In this document: in pieces, positions 9,851 through 20,786 of the stretch
Layout of the letters: each line of letters begins with the position of its first letter
Position numbering within the stretch: the first letter of the stretch is position 1
Source: Mimachlamys varia
Taxonomy: Eukaryota > Mollusca > Bivalvia > Pectinida > Pectinidae
Direction: 5' to 3'
Length of the DNA: 64,000 nt
NCBI GenBank assembly: GCA_947623455.1
Contig: OX392545.1
Coordinates: 28,223,001-28,287,000 of the forward strand
The notes under the pieces: model-generated
What the model saw: only the letters and a program-made list of their open reading frames with translations
Database searches by the model: none
Told to the model about the DNA's origin: nothing
Translations under genes and position numbers: made by a program

Positions 9851-11086
9851 TCACCCATTCTTTGTACACTTCCCGTACCACATCTTCTCCATCATGTCTG
9901 GGGGCACCTGATGTGACGTCATAATGGTATTACCGTGATATATACAGGGGTCCGGCTTGAACCGACCAGCATTGAACCCTGGGAGAGCTAATAACTTATA
10001 TCCAAGCTTCTTAATACATAGAGCGACGTACACATCCTCAAGATGGAAGAAGGGCACGTGCGCTGACACGCCAAACACCTTTGTAGCTACGTTCATACTA
10101 GTAACATACCCGGTACCGGAACAAAACCCCGGATAATTGCTCCCTGGAAAACTTTTCTTCGATGCATACCATTTAGATCGGTGATCCCGAATAGGTTTAG
10201 CCACCTGATGACACGCCCCGCCCACCTGGGTTTGTAACTTTTCTTTATGATTTTTCAGGGTTGTCAGAATATTTGGTATATTCACATACATGTCATCATC
10301 AGTTTTCATCACAAACTTGGCGTGTTTACATTTAGTGCTGGCCCATTTGAACGCCATCATCGTTTTGTACGTTAGGTTACTATAAGCGTCCTTGAAGTCC
10401 TCCTGCAGAATGTCCTTGAATATATCGAATTCCTCTTTCACGAGTTTATTCATGCTCGGATCAGCAGGTGCCCCAAGTAAGAAAGCATACCTGACATTCG
10501 AGTCTATTGAGTTATTTTTAGCATGAGTGAGCCACGTCTTACGAATAGTTTCTCTCTGTACTCGGTCCTTGTGAATTGTGAAGATTAGAATGACGACATC
10601 GATTTCGGGCGACTTGTCATTCCGAGCGCAAATCTGATCATTGTCTAATATGTAATTAAAGTTATGATTAAAACACATTTCACAATTGTCCGGACGATCG
10701 GATGGCGGTTTCGTTGGAACTTTCGCCGGTGGTTTTACAGGCGGTTTCACAGTCTTACTTGCTGTAAGCGAGGTGTCCATGGAAACCATTTTACTAATTG
10801 ATGGTTTCTTGTCAGATTTCGATTCTTTGTTTTCATATCCAGACAGTTTAAGCACTTCCAGGAATTTTTTGGCATCCTTTTCATAGAATTCCTTTACATT
10901 GTCTGTAAGTTGTACAGACAGAGAGAATATCTCACTAACATGATACCAGTATACGAACACACTAGCGAACATAACAACACAAAGTCCCAGAAAGGCGTAC
11001 AACAGGCCCTTCGTGGTACACGTACGACCGGACTTCTTGTTATAGTCATTCATAATTGATACCGAACAGGCTGTTAAACACGGCAT
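9851..11086 (-). CDS. beta-1,3-galactosyltransferase-like protein (GT31), single exon, 411 aa
   Basis: A Golgi type II membrane glycosyltransferase expected to add a beta-1,3-linked galactose or N-acetylglucosamine from a UDP-sugar to glycoproteins or glycolipids. The N-terminus has a short cytosolic tail, one membrane segment (about residues 27-48), a stem with a Lys/Pro-rich run (111-132), and then the lumenal catalytic domain. Family motifs seen are CEMCFNHNFNYIL (135-147), RETIRKTW (178-185), the metal-binding KTDDDMYVN (261-269), a YP..CSGTGYV block (318-328) and EDVYVALC (350-357). The last usually reads EDVYVG, so Ala replaces Gly here. Two N-glycosylation sequons are visible (N191, N237). 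Length fits the family, and single-exon genes are usual for B3GALTs. Met12 is an alternative start; Met1 is chosen because its frame is open and both leave the anchor intact. Acceptor specificity cannot be read from sequence. Confidence 0.93.
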   Translation of the reverse strand: MPCLTACSVSIMNDYNKKSGRTCTTKGLLYAFLGLCVVMFASVFVYWYHVSEIFSLSVQLTDNVKEFYEKDAKKFLEVLKLSGYENKESKSDKKPSISKMVSMDTSLTASKTVKPPVKPPAKVPTKPPSDRPDNCEMCFNHNFNYILDNDQICARNDKSPEIDVVILIFTIHKDRVQRETIRKTWLTHAKNNSIDSNVRYAFLLGAPADPSMNKLVKEEFDIFKDILQEDFKDAYSNLTYKTMMAFKWASTKCKHAKFVMKTDDDMYVNIPNILTTLKNHKEKLQTQVGGACHQVAKPIRDHRSKWYASKKSFPGSNYPGFCSGTGYVTSMNVATKVFGVSAHVPFFHLEDVYVALCIKKLGYKLLALPGFNAGRFKPDPCIYHGNTIMTSHQVPPDMMEKMWYGKCTKNG

Positions 11087-11697
11087 AGCTTGATGTCCTT
11101 TTAAGCTGGTTACATTCGTCCCTTAGTTCCTTCACTATGCCTGGTGGTTATATTCGTCCCTTTGTTCCTGCACTATGCCTGAATACCAACACGATGAATA
11201 CGGATTTAACGTTGCTCGTGATTCGGGTAGATGGAATCTGTTTACGACACCGCCAGTTCAGGTCGAACCGCTCTTCTGTAGAAACCCACTTCCGGTTGTC
11301 AGCTCGTGTGAAATCCTGCAATGCGATTATAGAATATATAGTACAGTCGATTGTATATATATATAACTGTAACAGTGATCACAATACATGGGAATATCGA
11401 CTTATACACAGCACAATCTACATTAATGAAGTGCTACCCGTGCTCGGAGCGGTGAAGCGAAAACATGTCTGCTCATAACTCTATCAGTAATCGAAGAAAT
11501 CTTTTTGACGCGCGCTTCTTGGATTCTAAATATATTTTCGGTCGATACCGAAATGATCAGGCTTTGTTAGCTCTGGTAGAACTTTACATACCCAATACAA
11601 TTAAACTGTTATGGGGCCTTAGAACATCAATGATAGTAAAAATTTGCAGCAGTAATACCAACCCAGGGTAGTTAGTCTGTATCAGGATTTCAAACAA
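11087..11697. other. region upstream of the GT31 gene
   Basis: This is the 5' flank of the minus-strand glycosyltransferase gene. A roughly 50-bp block with ATTCGTCCCTT.GTTCCT.CACTATGCCTG occurs twice (about 11115-11178). No TATA box or splice acceptor can be assigned with confidence, and no other gene is seen. Confidence 0.4.
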
Positions 11698-11769
11698 TCA
11701 CACGTGGTCTGTTACTGGACTTCACACGTGGTCTGCTACTGGACTTCACACGTGGTCTGCTACTGGACA
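11698..11769 (+). repeat. 24-bp minisatellite, 3 copies
   Basis: TCACACGTGGTCTG(C/T)TACTG plus four bases repeats exactly every 24 bp. CACGTG, an E-box palindrome, is in every unit. Confidence 0.85.
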
Positions 11770-11802
11770 GGCTGCTAAGATATATCTCCGTTGTCTCTTA
11801 GG

Positions 11803-12113
11803 GATGGCACCTACAGGATAAAGACAGAAAAATTAGATAAAGACAGAAAAATAACTTTGGGGTGGCACCTACAAGATTAAGACAGAAAAATAACTTTGGG
11901 GTGGCTCCTACAAGATAAAGGCAGAAAAATAAGATCAAGACAGAAAAATAACTTTGGGGTGGCACCTACAAGATAAGGACAGAAACATATTTTTGGGGTG
12001 GCTCCTTACAAGACAAAGGCAGAAAAATAACTTTGGGGTGGCTCCTTACAAGATAAAGACAGAAAAATAACTTTGGGGTGGCACCTACAAGATAAAGGCA
12101 GAAAAATAACAGT
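11803..12113 (+). repeat. ~37-40 bp minisatellite, about 7-8 copies
   Basis: Units consist of GGGGTGGC(A/T)CCTACAAGAT, AAAGACAGAAAAATAACTTT and small indels. Some half-units (AGATAAAGACAGAAAAAT) are repeated alone near the left end. Confidence 0.8.
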
Positions 12114-12200
12114 CGTTTTAGATGTAAATTGAGTTTACTCATCACCAATGATTTTAGAGATGAACAGCAGAATAAACCACTATTCTGTAGGTGTAGCCGC

Positions 12201-13069
12201 ACATGTGTTACGTTCAGTAGGTAGTTACATGTGTTACGTTCAGTAGGTAGTTACATGTATTACGTTCAGTAGGTAGTTACGTGTATTACGTTCAGTAGGT
12301 AGTTACATGTGTTACGTTCAGTAGGTAGTTACGTGTATTACGTTCAGTAGGTAGTTACGTGTGTTACGTTCAGTAGGTAGTTACGTGTGTAACGTTCAGT
12401 AGGTAGTTACGTGTGTTACGTTCAGTAGGTAGTTACGTGTGTTACGTTCAGTAGGTAGTTACGTGTGTTACGTTCCGTAGGTAGTTACGTGTGTTACGTT
12501 CAGTAGGTAGTTACGTGTATTACGTTCAGTAGGTAGTTACGTGTATTACGTTCAGTAGGTAGTTACGTGTATTACGTTCAGTAGGTAGTTACGTGTGTTA
12601 CGTTCAGTAGGTAGTTACATGTGTTACGTTCAGTAGGTAGTTACGTGTATTACGTTCAGTAGGTAGTTATGTGTGTTACGTTCAGTAGGTAGTTACGCGT
12701 ATTACGTTCAGTAGGTAGTTACGTGTATTACGTTCAGTAGGTAGTTATGTGTGTTACGTTCAGTAGGTAGTTACGTGTATTACGTTCAGTAAGTAGTTAC
12801 GTGTATTACGTTCAGTAGGTAGTTACGTGTGTTACGTTCAGTAGGTAGTTACGTGTATTACGTTCAGTAGGTAGTTACATGTATTACGTTCAGTAGGTAG
12901 TTACGTGTATTACGTTCAGTAGGTAGTTACATGTATTACGTTCAGAAGGTAGTTACGTGTATTACGTTCAGTGGGTAGTTATGTGTGTTACGTTCAGTAG
13001 GTAGTTACGTGTGTTACGTTCAGTAGGTAGTTACGTGTATTACGTTCAGTAGGTAGTTACGTGTATTAA
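12201..13069 (+). repeat. 26-bp minisatellite, about 33 copies
   Basis: The unit is A(C/T)GTGT(G/A)TTACGTTCAG plus TAGGTAGTT. It is repeated without spacers for 869 bp with very few changes: mainly C/T in A(C/T)GTGT and G/A in GT(G/A)TTACG. The near-perfect array implies recent homogenisation. The transition-type variants fall at CpG, as expected of methylated CpG decay. It lies 1.1-2 kb upstream of the GT31 start. Confidence 0.95.
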
Positions 13070-13325
13070 CTAAGGACACACGACGGGGACTTCCGGGAGT
13101 TCCATATAAAGTATCTTCTACGTGAAATATCAAATGTATGATATGTTACCAACCCAACGTTGATGACTCTATAACCGATTCTCTGACCCCGTAAGGAATA
13201 GGGACAAACTAACACTGACCTTGACCTGAGGTACGACAAGTACATGCATATAGGGCAGTGCAATCAGTGACATGTCTGCCATCCTAGCTAGATTGCATAA
13301 GATTTTCATACTTTTTATAGACTGA
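13070..13325. other. unassigned spacer between minisatellites
   Basis: No gene or repeat recognised. Confidence 0.4.
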
Positions 13326-13680
13326 GGGTCTAAACGTTTTATAAATGGTAAGTCTAAACGTTTTATAAACGCTAAATCTAAAGGTTTTATAAACAGTTAA
13401 GTAAATCGTTTTATAAACGGTAAGTCTAAACGTTTTAAAAACAGAAAGTCTAAACGTTTTATAAACGTCAAGTCTAAAGGTTTTGTAAACGTCAAGTCTA
13501 AACGTTTTATACGTGTAACACAGTATTTACTCTTTTTTAAACGGTAAATCTTTTATAGTAAGTAAATTAAACGTTATATTAATTTAACGGTAAATCTAAA
13601 TGGTAATGGTAAATCTATATATTAACAGTAAATCTTTATTATAACGGTAAATCTAAACTTTTTAAACGGCACAGTTTGAC
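13326..13680 (+). repeat. ~24-bp AT-rich tandem repeat, decaying to the right
   Basis: GTCTAAACGTTTTATAAACG plus (G/C)TAA repeats about eight times to 13512. It then degrades into scattered AACGGTAAATCT blocks until about 13680. Confidence 0.75.
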
Positions 13681-14310
13681 ATTGGTCAGATATACTAAGT
13701 CTACATACGTTTATTTGGAATTCTGTTCAATAGTTCTATTGACATGTACTTACGTTAAGAATGATTACTGAAGAATTCCTATAGAAGTTGTATTGCAATG
13801 TCGGTGACAGTTTTGTATGTTTCAAATTTAAAAGGACTATGCATTAAAGATAATTCACCAAAGACCATTATTCTCATTTTGTAATGTATATCTGAAACAG
13901 ACTATAGATTATCATTTACCGATTAGAGGTTTTCTTTAGTTTTCTTAATCAAACTGTAATAGCTCACTGAACATCGCATACAGTCGCTTTAATTTGTTCT
14001 TCGGAAGTAATCGGTCCCACAGAACACGTATACTTTGGGTCATTTTATTAAATGAGCCGACACCCACACATTTACACATTGTTAAAGTTCACTCAACCGG
14101 CACCGTTTCGCTATTGAGCATGCCCAGGCGTTTGTAAAGTTACTGTTTAGCAACTGTACGTTCAGTAGATTAGATTGATATACAAACTATTTGGTATGGC
14201 ATTAAAGATAAAAATCCATATTTACAAGCAAACTAGTCAACGGAACAAAGCGTAAAGGGTAGGTAGCGCCATACAACTCTATAGTAAGGGTAATTAAGCA
14301 GTTTTAGGGT
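13681..14310. other. unassigned stretch
   Basis: No gene or bounded repeat recognised. Confidence 0.4.
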
Positions 14311-14350
14311 AACAGGGACCTGAGAATTTGCTACAGCTAGTTTTGGACCT
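14311..14350 (+). repeat. left arm of a long-range inverted repeat
   Basis: The CAGGGACCT..GA.ATTTG and TACAGCTAG(T)TTTGGACCT blocks are inversely repeated at 18785-18830, about 4.45 kb away, and once more at 4871-4911. They may be termini of a transposon that has since collected other insertions. Just inside, 14364-14400 contains a hairpin AGGGGTATTT/AAATACCCCT. Confidence 0.5.
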
Positions 14351-14455
14351 TAACTTAGGTGTTTTAGGGGTATTTTTATTTTCGATAGAAATACCCCTCA
14401 ATGTCATAAAGGCTTTAAGACCGAGGATGGTGCATATTTATCGAAAATACCCCTA

Positions 14456-15040
14456 GTACGAAGGGTTCTGACTCTCTGACCCGCTAAATATTTGGACGAC
14501 AGGCGGATGCTAGAGTCAGAATTCCTCCTTAGTTAAAAAGTTGAAATTTTACCGACCCGTGCACGGGTCGCCGTTTAAGCCGTGTTTTATATGAAACATT
14601 TCCGATCACATGTAAATTAAGTATCATTGGAAAGAACAGATATTTTTCTACTAACCTACACATTTAATCAAGTCACAGGAGGTCGTAAACCAACTGTCCT
14701 CATCCATTTCTAAAAAATAACCAGTTTCCTGACATCTGTTTGAAAATGGCCACAGCCTAACGTCACGTGATCAAAAATATATAGGTCAGAAAGAAATTCT
14801 CGTTGGATATCGCGACGCGCGGCTATTTTCAAACAGATGTCAGGAAATTGGGTTTTTTTTAGAAATGGGTGGCAACAGTTAGTTTACGACCTCTTGTGAC
14901 TTGATTAAGTTACCCACTTAATCAAGTCACAAGAGGTCGTAAACTAACTGGTTAGTAGAAAAATATCTGTTCTTTTCATTGCTACCTAATCTACATGTGA
15001 TCGAAAATGTTTCATATTATAAAACAGAGCTTAAAGGGGC
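14456..15040. mobile_element. MULE-like foldback element, left and central part
   Basis: Homologous to the complete element at 39037-39693: AGTACGAAGGGTTCTGACTC at the left end, then CGACCCGTGCACGGGTCG, ATCACATGTAAATTAAGTAT and AATCAAGTCACAGGAGGTCG. The right terminus is missing here and appears instead at 18593-18716. The element is either split by the 3.5 kb that lies between or rearranged. Internal CGACCCGTGCACGGGTCG is itself palindromic. Confidence 0.65.
14876..14950. repeat. perfect palindrome, 35-bp arms, 5-bp spacer
   Basis: Arms 14876-14910 and 14916-14950 are exact inverse complements (CAGTTAGTTTACGACCTCTT and on). The spacer TACCC is at 14911-14915. In the related element at 39037-39693 the same block occurs once per arm. 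Here one arm segment is duplicated head to head, so this is a secondary palindrome. Confidence 0.9.
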
Positions 15041-15198
15041 ATCCCGCGAAAGTAAGCTTTTTTTCATCATTTTTTTCAAAATATTACATACACCTATCGA
15101 GTGGGTATTCTTATGGACTACGACGATCGGATTTTGCTGATATGTATTCATAAAATGAATAATTTTAAAATAACTAGTGGAATTTCAATCTGTCTAGC

Positions 15199-16680
15199 CA
15201 GGGGCGTAGCTGGAGGTATTTTGATGTGCAAGCCCGCGACGTTTTCAATTTTGGGAAAGGGGGGGGGGGGGGGGGTCACATTTGGACTTCAAATGGTGCC
15301 ATTGTGTTTTGGACTTGATTAAGTCATCATTGTCTGGCCTATCATTATACAAATTCTTAATCCGAAAATGGAATACGATATGTTTTATTTCCATGATTTA
15401 TTGAAAAAAAATCATTATCAATACATTTCTTATGTCATTCACTCATCAGTAAGTAAAACCAGAGACATTTATATGTAAAACCACATTTGATATACATACG
15501 TCTCTGTTTATAAGTATATATGTTCTGTACAGGACTCAGGAAGTAAGAACTCATGCTTGTGTTCTTAAGCATAATTTTGTATAATTCGAACAGGCTTAGT
15601 TTCACGAAAGTTCCTTGACTTAAAAACCCCCATAGAAAGCACTAAAGAATTAACGAGAAATTCTTAAGTTAAAGGAATTTTCCTTAATTTCTGTAATGCT
15701 TTCCTATGGAGATATTTAACTTAAGGAATTTTGACCGGGCTCATTAATAATTGCATTTGCTGACATTTTGTTTGAACCGAAATGTAGTAACAATTGGCCC
15801 TTCTTTCATTACTCTTAGAATGATAAAAGAGTCATTTTTGTATATCAAATCTAAAACAAATTTACTAAAACAAAACAGAGAGTACCAAAGCGTCAACAAA
15901 ACCATAATACGCACTCAAAATCAATTAAACTAGAGGCAAAATATGAATAAAAATGTACATCGAGACCCTTGTAAAAGCACAAGAGAATAAGACCAGGTGT
16001 TCGGGAAGAGTAAGCGTCATCTACTTCATCGACGACAACTGCCATGTAAATATTGGTCACAACCAAGTAAACATCAGGTTCTCAAAATAAGAACCGAGTC
16101 CTCATTGTCAATAAAAACAAGGGAGAACACTAATGAGCATACTCAAAAACGTCCATCTTCATATACAGAACATGTCTCATGAAACCAAGATGGCGACCAT
16201 AAAAATTGCCCACAGTCTTAATCAACCTGCACCTCTCCTTTCCCTGTGCCATAAGTTGATAAACTGATGCTTATGTTTGGATGTTGTTCAGTATTCATTT
16301 GTATACGAATTTGCTCACGATAAAGCCATTGCCTATATTGTCGTAGTGAGCTGTATTATAAATATTAATTGAATTGTGTTGGCTGCGGTCTCCGACATTT
16401 TGCACAATTATATATGATTTAATATGTATGTGTATTGTAATCCTATATGCTATTGCATTCGGAAAGAAATAAAATTGAATTTGAAGTACAATGTATTCAT
16501 AGCTAACAAATTTTCTGCAGCCTAATTTGTTAATCTGACGAGTCGAAAAAAGGAGTAACAATATCAGTGGACATTTAAAAATATAAGTTGCATTATGAAA
16601 TTTCTCGACTTTAATACACATACTTTGGAAAATGATGTGCAAGCACGGGCTTATGTGCTTACATGGCAGCTACGCCCCTG
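15199..16680 (-). mobile_element. non-autonomous hAT-like DNA transposon, copy 2 (1,482 bp, inverted)
   Basis: Termini CAGGGGCGTAGCTGG (15199) and its inverse ending at 16680. The 5-bp duplication CTAGC is at 15194-15198 and 16681-16685. It aligns over its whole length with 1018-2609 in opposite orientation. It contains a G-run of about 18 at 15260-15277. No transposase is encoded. The frame-like segment at 15997-16182 is conserved in copy 1 but carries no recognisable domain. Confidence 0.7.
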
Positions 16681-16685
16681 CTAGC

Positions 16686-18163
16686 CAGACGCGTCAGCTT
16701 GGGATTTCCACCTACCAACGCATGCGCAGTGAGTGCCGTTTCCATTGTAAACACTCTACCTTGTATTACCGTTACACAGCGATAAGGCCTAACTACTAAG
16801 CGAAAAGTTGCCGAATGGTCAAAATGTGACTCAAGACTACGTTACGGAATCATATTGAGACACAGGGAGTATTCAATGGAGAAACTAACTGATCTATTGT
16901 ATGTTACATATTTCTTCTGTGTAACGGTACAATCACAAATAAAACTTTGATTTGGTTTTGGGGCTACCCAAGGGTAAACTGTTTCAGTCCTCTGTTGCGT
17001 AAAATACGTGTATACTTAAAATTAAGAGTGTGTTTTATAATATTCCCTTTATAATAGCTCATGTTCCAGTAAGACGGTATGATTTAATTATATTGCTGAA
17101 TAGAAAGACCTTTTCAAATACAATATATACCGTAACAGAAAAAGTCGTTTGATAACGTTGTAATACGGGACGTGCAACCGAGAAACACCCGGCTTCAATT
17201 TGGACAAAAAGAATAAAAAAAATATATCTTCATGCGTGAAAAAGGTGATATTCATACCTAATCTATAAATTAGAAAATGTACAAATATCATTGGGTTGCG
17301 AGCCCGGTATTGAATTTGATACGAAAATATATATACATAACGGAAGGTGGGGGAAAGGAACAAACATATATACGATATGAATTTCCCATGCATGCAGTTG
17401 TTTTTTTTTGAAAAGGTCAACGGAGATAAAAAGATGTAAAAAGAAAGCGGAATTATCATAACATATTCATAACGGGTAGTTATAATGAAGTATTTTTACA
17501 GTTCCAAATCTGATATACATGTAGTCATGTTTAGTGTTTGGTTCGTTATATGAGTGCATGGACTTAAATATTCGCATTCCGTGATAAGTGTTAACATATG
17601 AAGACTTTGAAAGTTGGATAGATTTTAAATGAATATGAATGTATATATGGATAGTCTGAAAAAAAAATCCTCAAGACATTGAGTTGTAAAAAAATCGTAA
17701 ACATTTCATGTCATTTTATTGTTTTACTTTTCCATGCATGCGTACCTTTCATGAAATCGTCTGAAAAAAGTGGATTCGTGAATATTACCTTTTACAGACA
17801 ACCTCTGTTTTACCATGGAATTTGATTAGAGGGATGCTATCTAAGTCCGTGGTTTTACTTTAAAAAATGTTTGCGCCATGGCTGTATTCCGTACCCATGT
17901 GTACCGGTCTCGCTCAGGTAGTCTATATATATTATATAGATAATTCCTGGTGTCGATAAATGATGCCGATGTGCCGACAAAAATATATTAATTTGAATAT
18001 CGGTAAGTGTGCAATTAATGCCTGATTATTAATGTGAATGTGATTCAATAACTTTGTCTCCGTTTCATCAGCCTTATACATTACGCTTCCAATCCATGAC
18101 GGCCTCTTTCCGTCAAACCTGTCAAGCGACTTGCAAACCTGTCAAACCTGTCAAGCGACTTGC
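16686..18163. other. unassigned stretch
   Basis: No gene recognised. The longest frame (17088-17459, minus) is low-complexity and hydrophobic, without a domain. Near 18120-18160 an AAACCTGTCAAGCGACTTGC block occurs twice. Confidence 0.4.
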
Positions 18164-18242
18164 AAAGTTCAGTAGGATATCGATGGTTGTTTCATGGAAC
18201 GCTTCGCGTTCCATTCCAACTATCGATATCTTACTGAACTTT
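18164..18242. repeat. palindrome capped by GCTTCGC
   Basis: AAAGTTCAGTA.GATATCGAT on the left is mirrored on the right, and the arms run to the apex GGAACGCTTCGCGTTCC (GCTTCGC at 18201-18207). The complement, GCGAAGC, is known as an unusually stable DNA mini-hairpin. Compare 45636-45732 and 47536-47689. Confidence 0.8.
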
Positions 18243-18592
18243 ATCCTTTGATAAAACCACCAGAAAGAAACTTTAATCCTTGTCGCCGTGCGGTTTCATC
18301 ACAACAATGAGAACCGGTTTGATTAGTTACATAAATGTAGTTAGTTACGAGTTTAACGCCTATGCAGACAACGATTTACATCGAAGTTTCGCCCGGCGTA
18401 ACCGGTTTGACGGCCTGGGTGCGTTTTATACCCAAGGAAGCCAACTATCGTTTCCAAGCAAGGCAAAAACTAAAATGTCTGCCATTCCTTAGTAACCTGT
18501 AAGGGGGCATCTCAGAAGTTTCTAAAATTTTTACTTAGCCGTTTTTTTTTTTTTTAAATATCAACAAGAAAGCTTTTTAACTTGCATTGTCA
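18243..18592. other. unassigned stretch
   Basis: No gene recognised. GGGGGCATCTC near 18503 resembles the GGGGCATCCC at 15034, where the MULE-like element breaks off. Confidence 0.35.
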
Positions 18593-18716
18593 GCTTTAAA
18601 CAGTAACCCGTGCACGGATCGGTAAACTTCCACTTTTTAACTAAGGAGGAATTCTGACTCTCGCACCCGCCTGTCGTCCAAATATTTAGCGGGTCAGAGA
18701 GTCAGAACGTTAACCC
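18593..18716. mobile_element. MULE-like foldback element, right terminus
   Basis: Homologous to 39590-39693: ACTTTTTAACTAAGGAGGAA, TTCTGACTCTCGCA, TATTTAGCGGGTCAGA and a terminal CCCTTC.GACTA. It is in the orientation expected for the missing right end of 14456-15040. Confidence 0.6.
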
Positions 18717-18784
18717 TTCAGACTACCCCACCCCCTACACATACACATACACACAAGTGTAAAATTACCATAACACCTTTGTTT

Positions 18785-18830
18785 AGGTACAAAACTACAG
18801 TAGCTGTAACAAATCATAAGGTCCCTGTGG
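18785..18830 (-). repeat. right arm of the long-range inverted repeat
   Basis: Inverse complement of 14311-14350 with a small insertion (TACAGTAGCTG). See the left arm. Confidence 0.5.
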
Positions 18831-18835
18831 TTAGG

Positions 18836-19157
18836 ATCATATATATATACAAATGTATATTGAGCCATACTTTTCTTCCCTGTATTTGTAAAATCTGCCG
18901 AGGTTTAACTGGTTTTCCCGATGGTACACCAGCAATCAGAGAGTACCGTTAAGATCGGGGCACTGCGGACACACAATTAGGATCGACTTCAATAGACTGA
19001 TTGTCCAATACAATCAAGGAACAAAACGAATACAGAAATGTACCCGAGTAGATCGATAACTCACAGTTACAAATATAACACCGAGCTAAATTGTCATAAT
19101 AGGTGTAGGCTGTTTTAATTCACAGCTATAAAACGCTAAGTTGTCAATACTGATATC
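18836..19157. other. unassigned spacer
   Basis: No gene or repeat recognised before the large minisatellite. Confidence 0.4.
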
Positions 19158-20786
19158 TAGGAGGACGGGTACTTAACGTAACACAACCATCAGGGCCACA
19201 GGAGGAAGGGTACCGAGGGGGACACAACCATCAGGGCCACAGGAGGAATGGTACCGAGGGGGACACAACCATCAGGGCCACAGGAGGAATGGTACCGAGG
19301 GGGACAAAATCGTCAGGGCCACAGGAGGAAGGGACCGAGGGGGACACAACCGTCAGGGCCACAGGAGGAAGGGTACCGAGGGGGACACAACCATCGGGAC
19401 CACAGGAGGAAGGGTACCGAGGGGGACACAATCGTCAGGGCCACAGGAGGAAGGGTACCGAGGGGGACACAATCGTCAGGGCCACAGGAGGAAGGGTACC
19501 GAGGGGGACACAACCATCAGGGCTACAGGAGGACGGGTACCTAGGGGGACACAACCGTCAGGACCACAGGAGGACGGGTACCTAGGGGGACACAACGGTC
19601 AGGGCCACAGGAGGACGGATACCTATAGGGGGACACAACCGTCAGGGCCACAGGAGGACGGATACCTATAGGGTGACACAACCGTCAGGGCCACAGGAGG
19701 ACGGGTACCTAGGGGGACACAACCGTCAGGGCCACAGGAGGACGGGTACCTAGGGGGACACAACCGTCAGGGCCACAGGAGGACGGGTACCTAGGGGGAC
19801 ACAACCGTCAGGGCCACAGGAGGACGGGTACCTAGGGGGACACAACCGTCAGGGCCACAGGAGGACGGATACCTATAGGGGGACACAACTGTCAGGGCCA
19901 CAGGAGGACGGGTACCTAGGGGGACACAACCGTCAGGGCCACAGGAGGACGGATACCTAGGGGGACACAACAGTCAGGGCCACAGGAGGACGGGTACCTA
20001 GGGGGACACAACGGTCAGGGCCACAGGAGGACGGGTACCTAGAGGGACACAACCGTCAGGGCCACAGGAGGACGGATACCTAGGGGGACACAACGGTCAG
20101 GGCCACAGGAGGACGGGTACCTAGGGGGACACAACCGTCAGGGCCACAAGAGGACAGATACCTATAGGGGGACACAACAGTCAGGGCCACAGGAGGACGG
20201 GTACCTAGGGGGACACAACCGTCAGGGCCACAGGAGGACGGGTACCTAGGGGGACACAACCGTCAGGGCCACAGGAGGACGGGTACCTAGGGGGACACAA
20301 CCGTCAGGGCCACAGGAGGACGGATACCTATAGGGGGACACAACTGTCAGGGCCACAGGAGGACGGGTACCTAGGGGGACACAACCGTCAGGGCCACAGG
20401 AGGACGGATACCTAGGGGGACACAACAGTCAGGGCCACAGGAGGACGGGTACCTAGGGGGACACAATGGTCAGGGCCACAGGAGGACGGGTACCTAGAGG
20501 GACACAACCGTCAGGGCCACAGGAGGACGGATACCTAGGGGGACACAACGGTCAGGGCCACAGGAGGACGGGTACCTAGGGGGACACAACCGTCAGGGCC
20601 ACAAGAGGACAGATACCTATAGGGGGACACAACAGTCAGGGCCACAGGAGGACGGGTACCTAGGGGGACACAACGGTCAGGGCCACAGGAGGACGTGTAC
20701 CTAGAGGGACACAACGGTCAGGACCACAGGAGGACGGGTACCTAGGGGGACACAACTATCAGGGCCACAGAAGGACGGGTACCTAG

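Noticed and set aside
12201..13069. CRISPR-like regular 26-bp repeats
   Set aside because: Units are directly abutting with no unique spacers and the genome is animal. It is a minisatellite.
16295..16642. 115-residue frame in the hAT-like element
   Set aside because: It lies at the element end, overlaps the inverted terminal region, and is not open in the sister copy.
17088..17459. 123-residue hydrophobic frame on the minus strand
   Set aside because: AT-rich, low-complexity composition with no domain, no plausible neighbours and no repeat conservation.
19248..19585. Overlapping frames encoding Arg/Gly/Gln-rich repeat peptides in the minisatellite
   Set aside because: The 41-bp unit rotates the frame. 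The same frames appear on both strands and at 2,670-bp offsets, and they exist only where TAG is lost from CCTAGG. No start context or domain.
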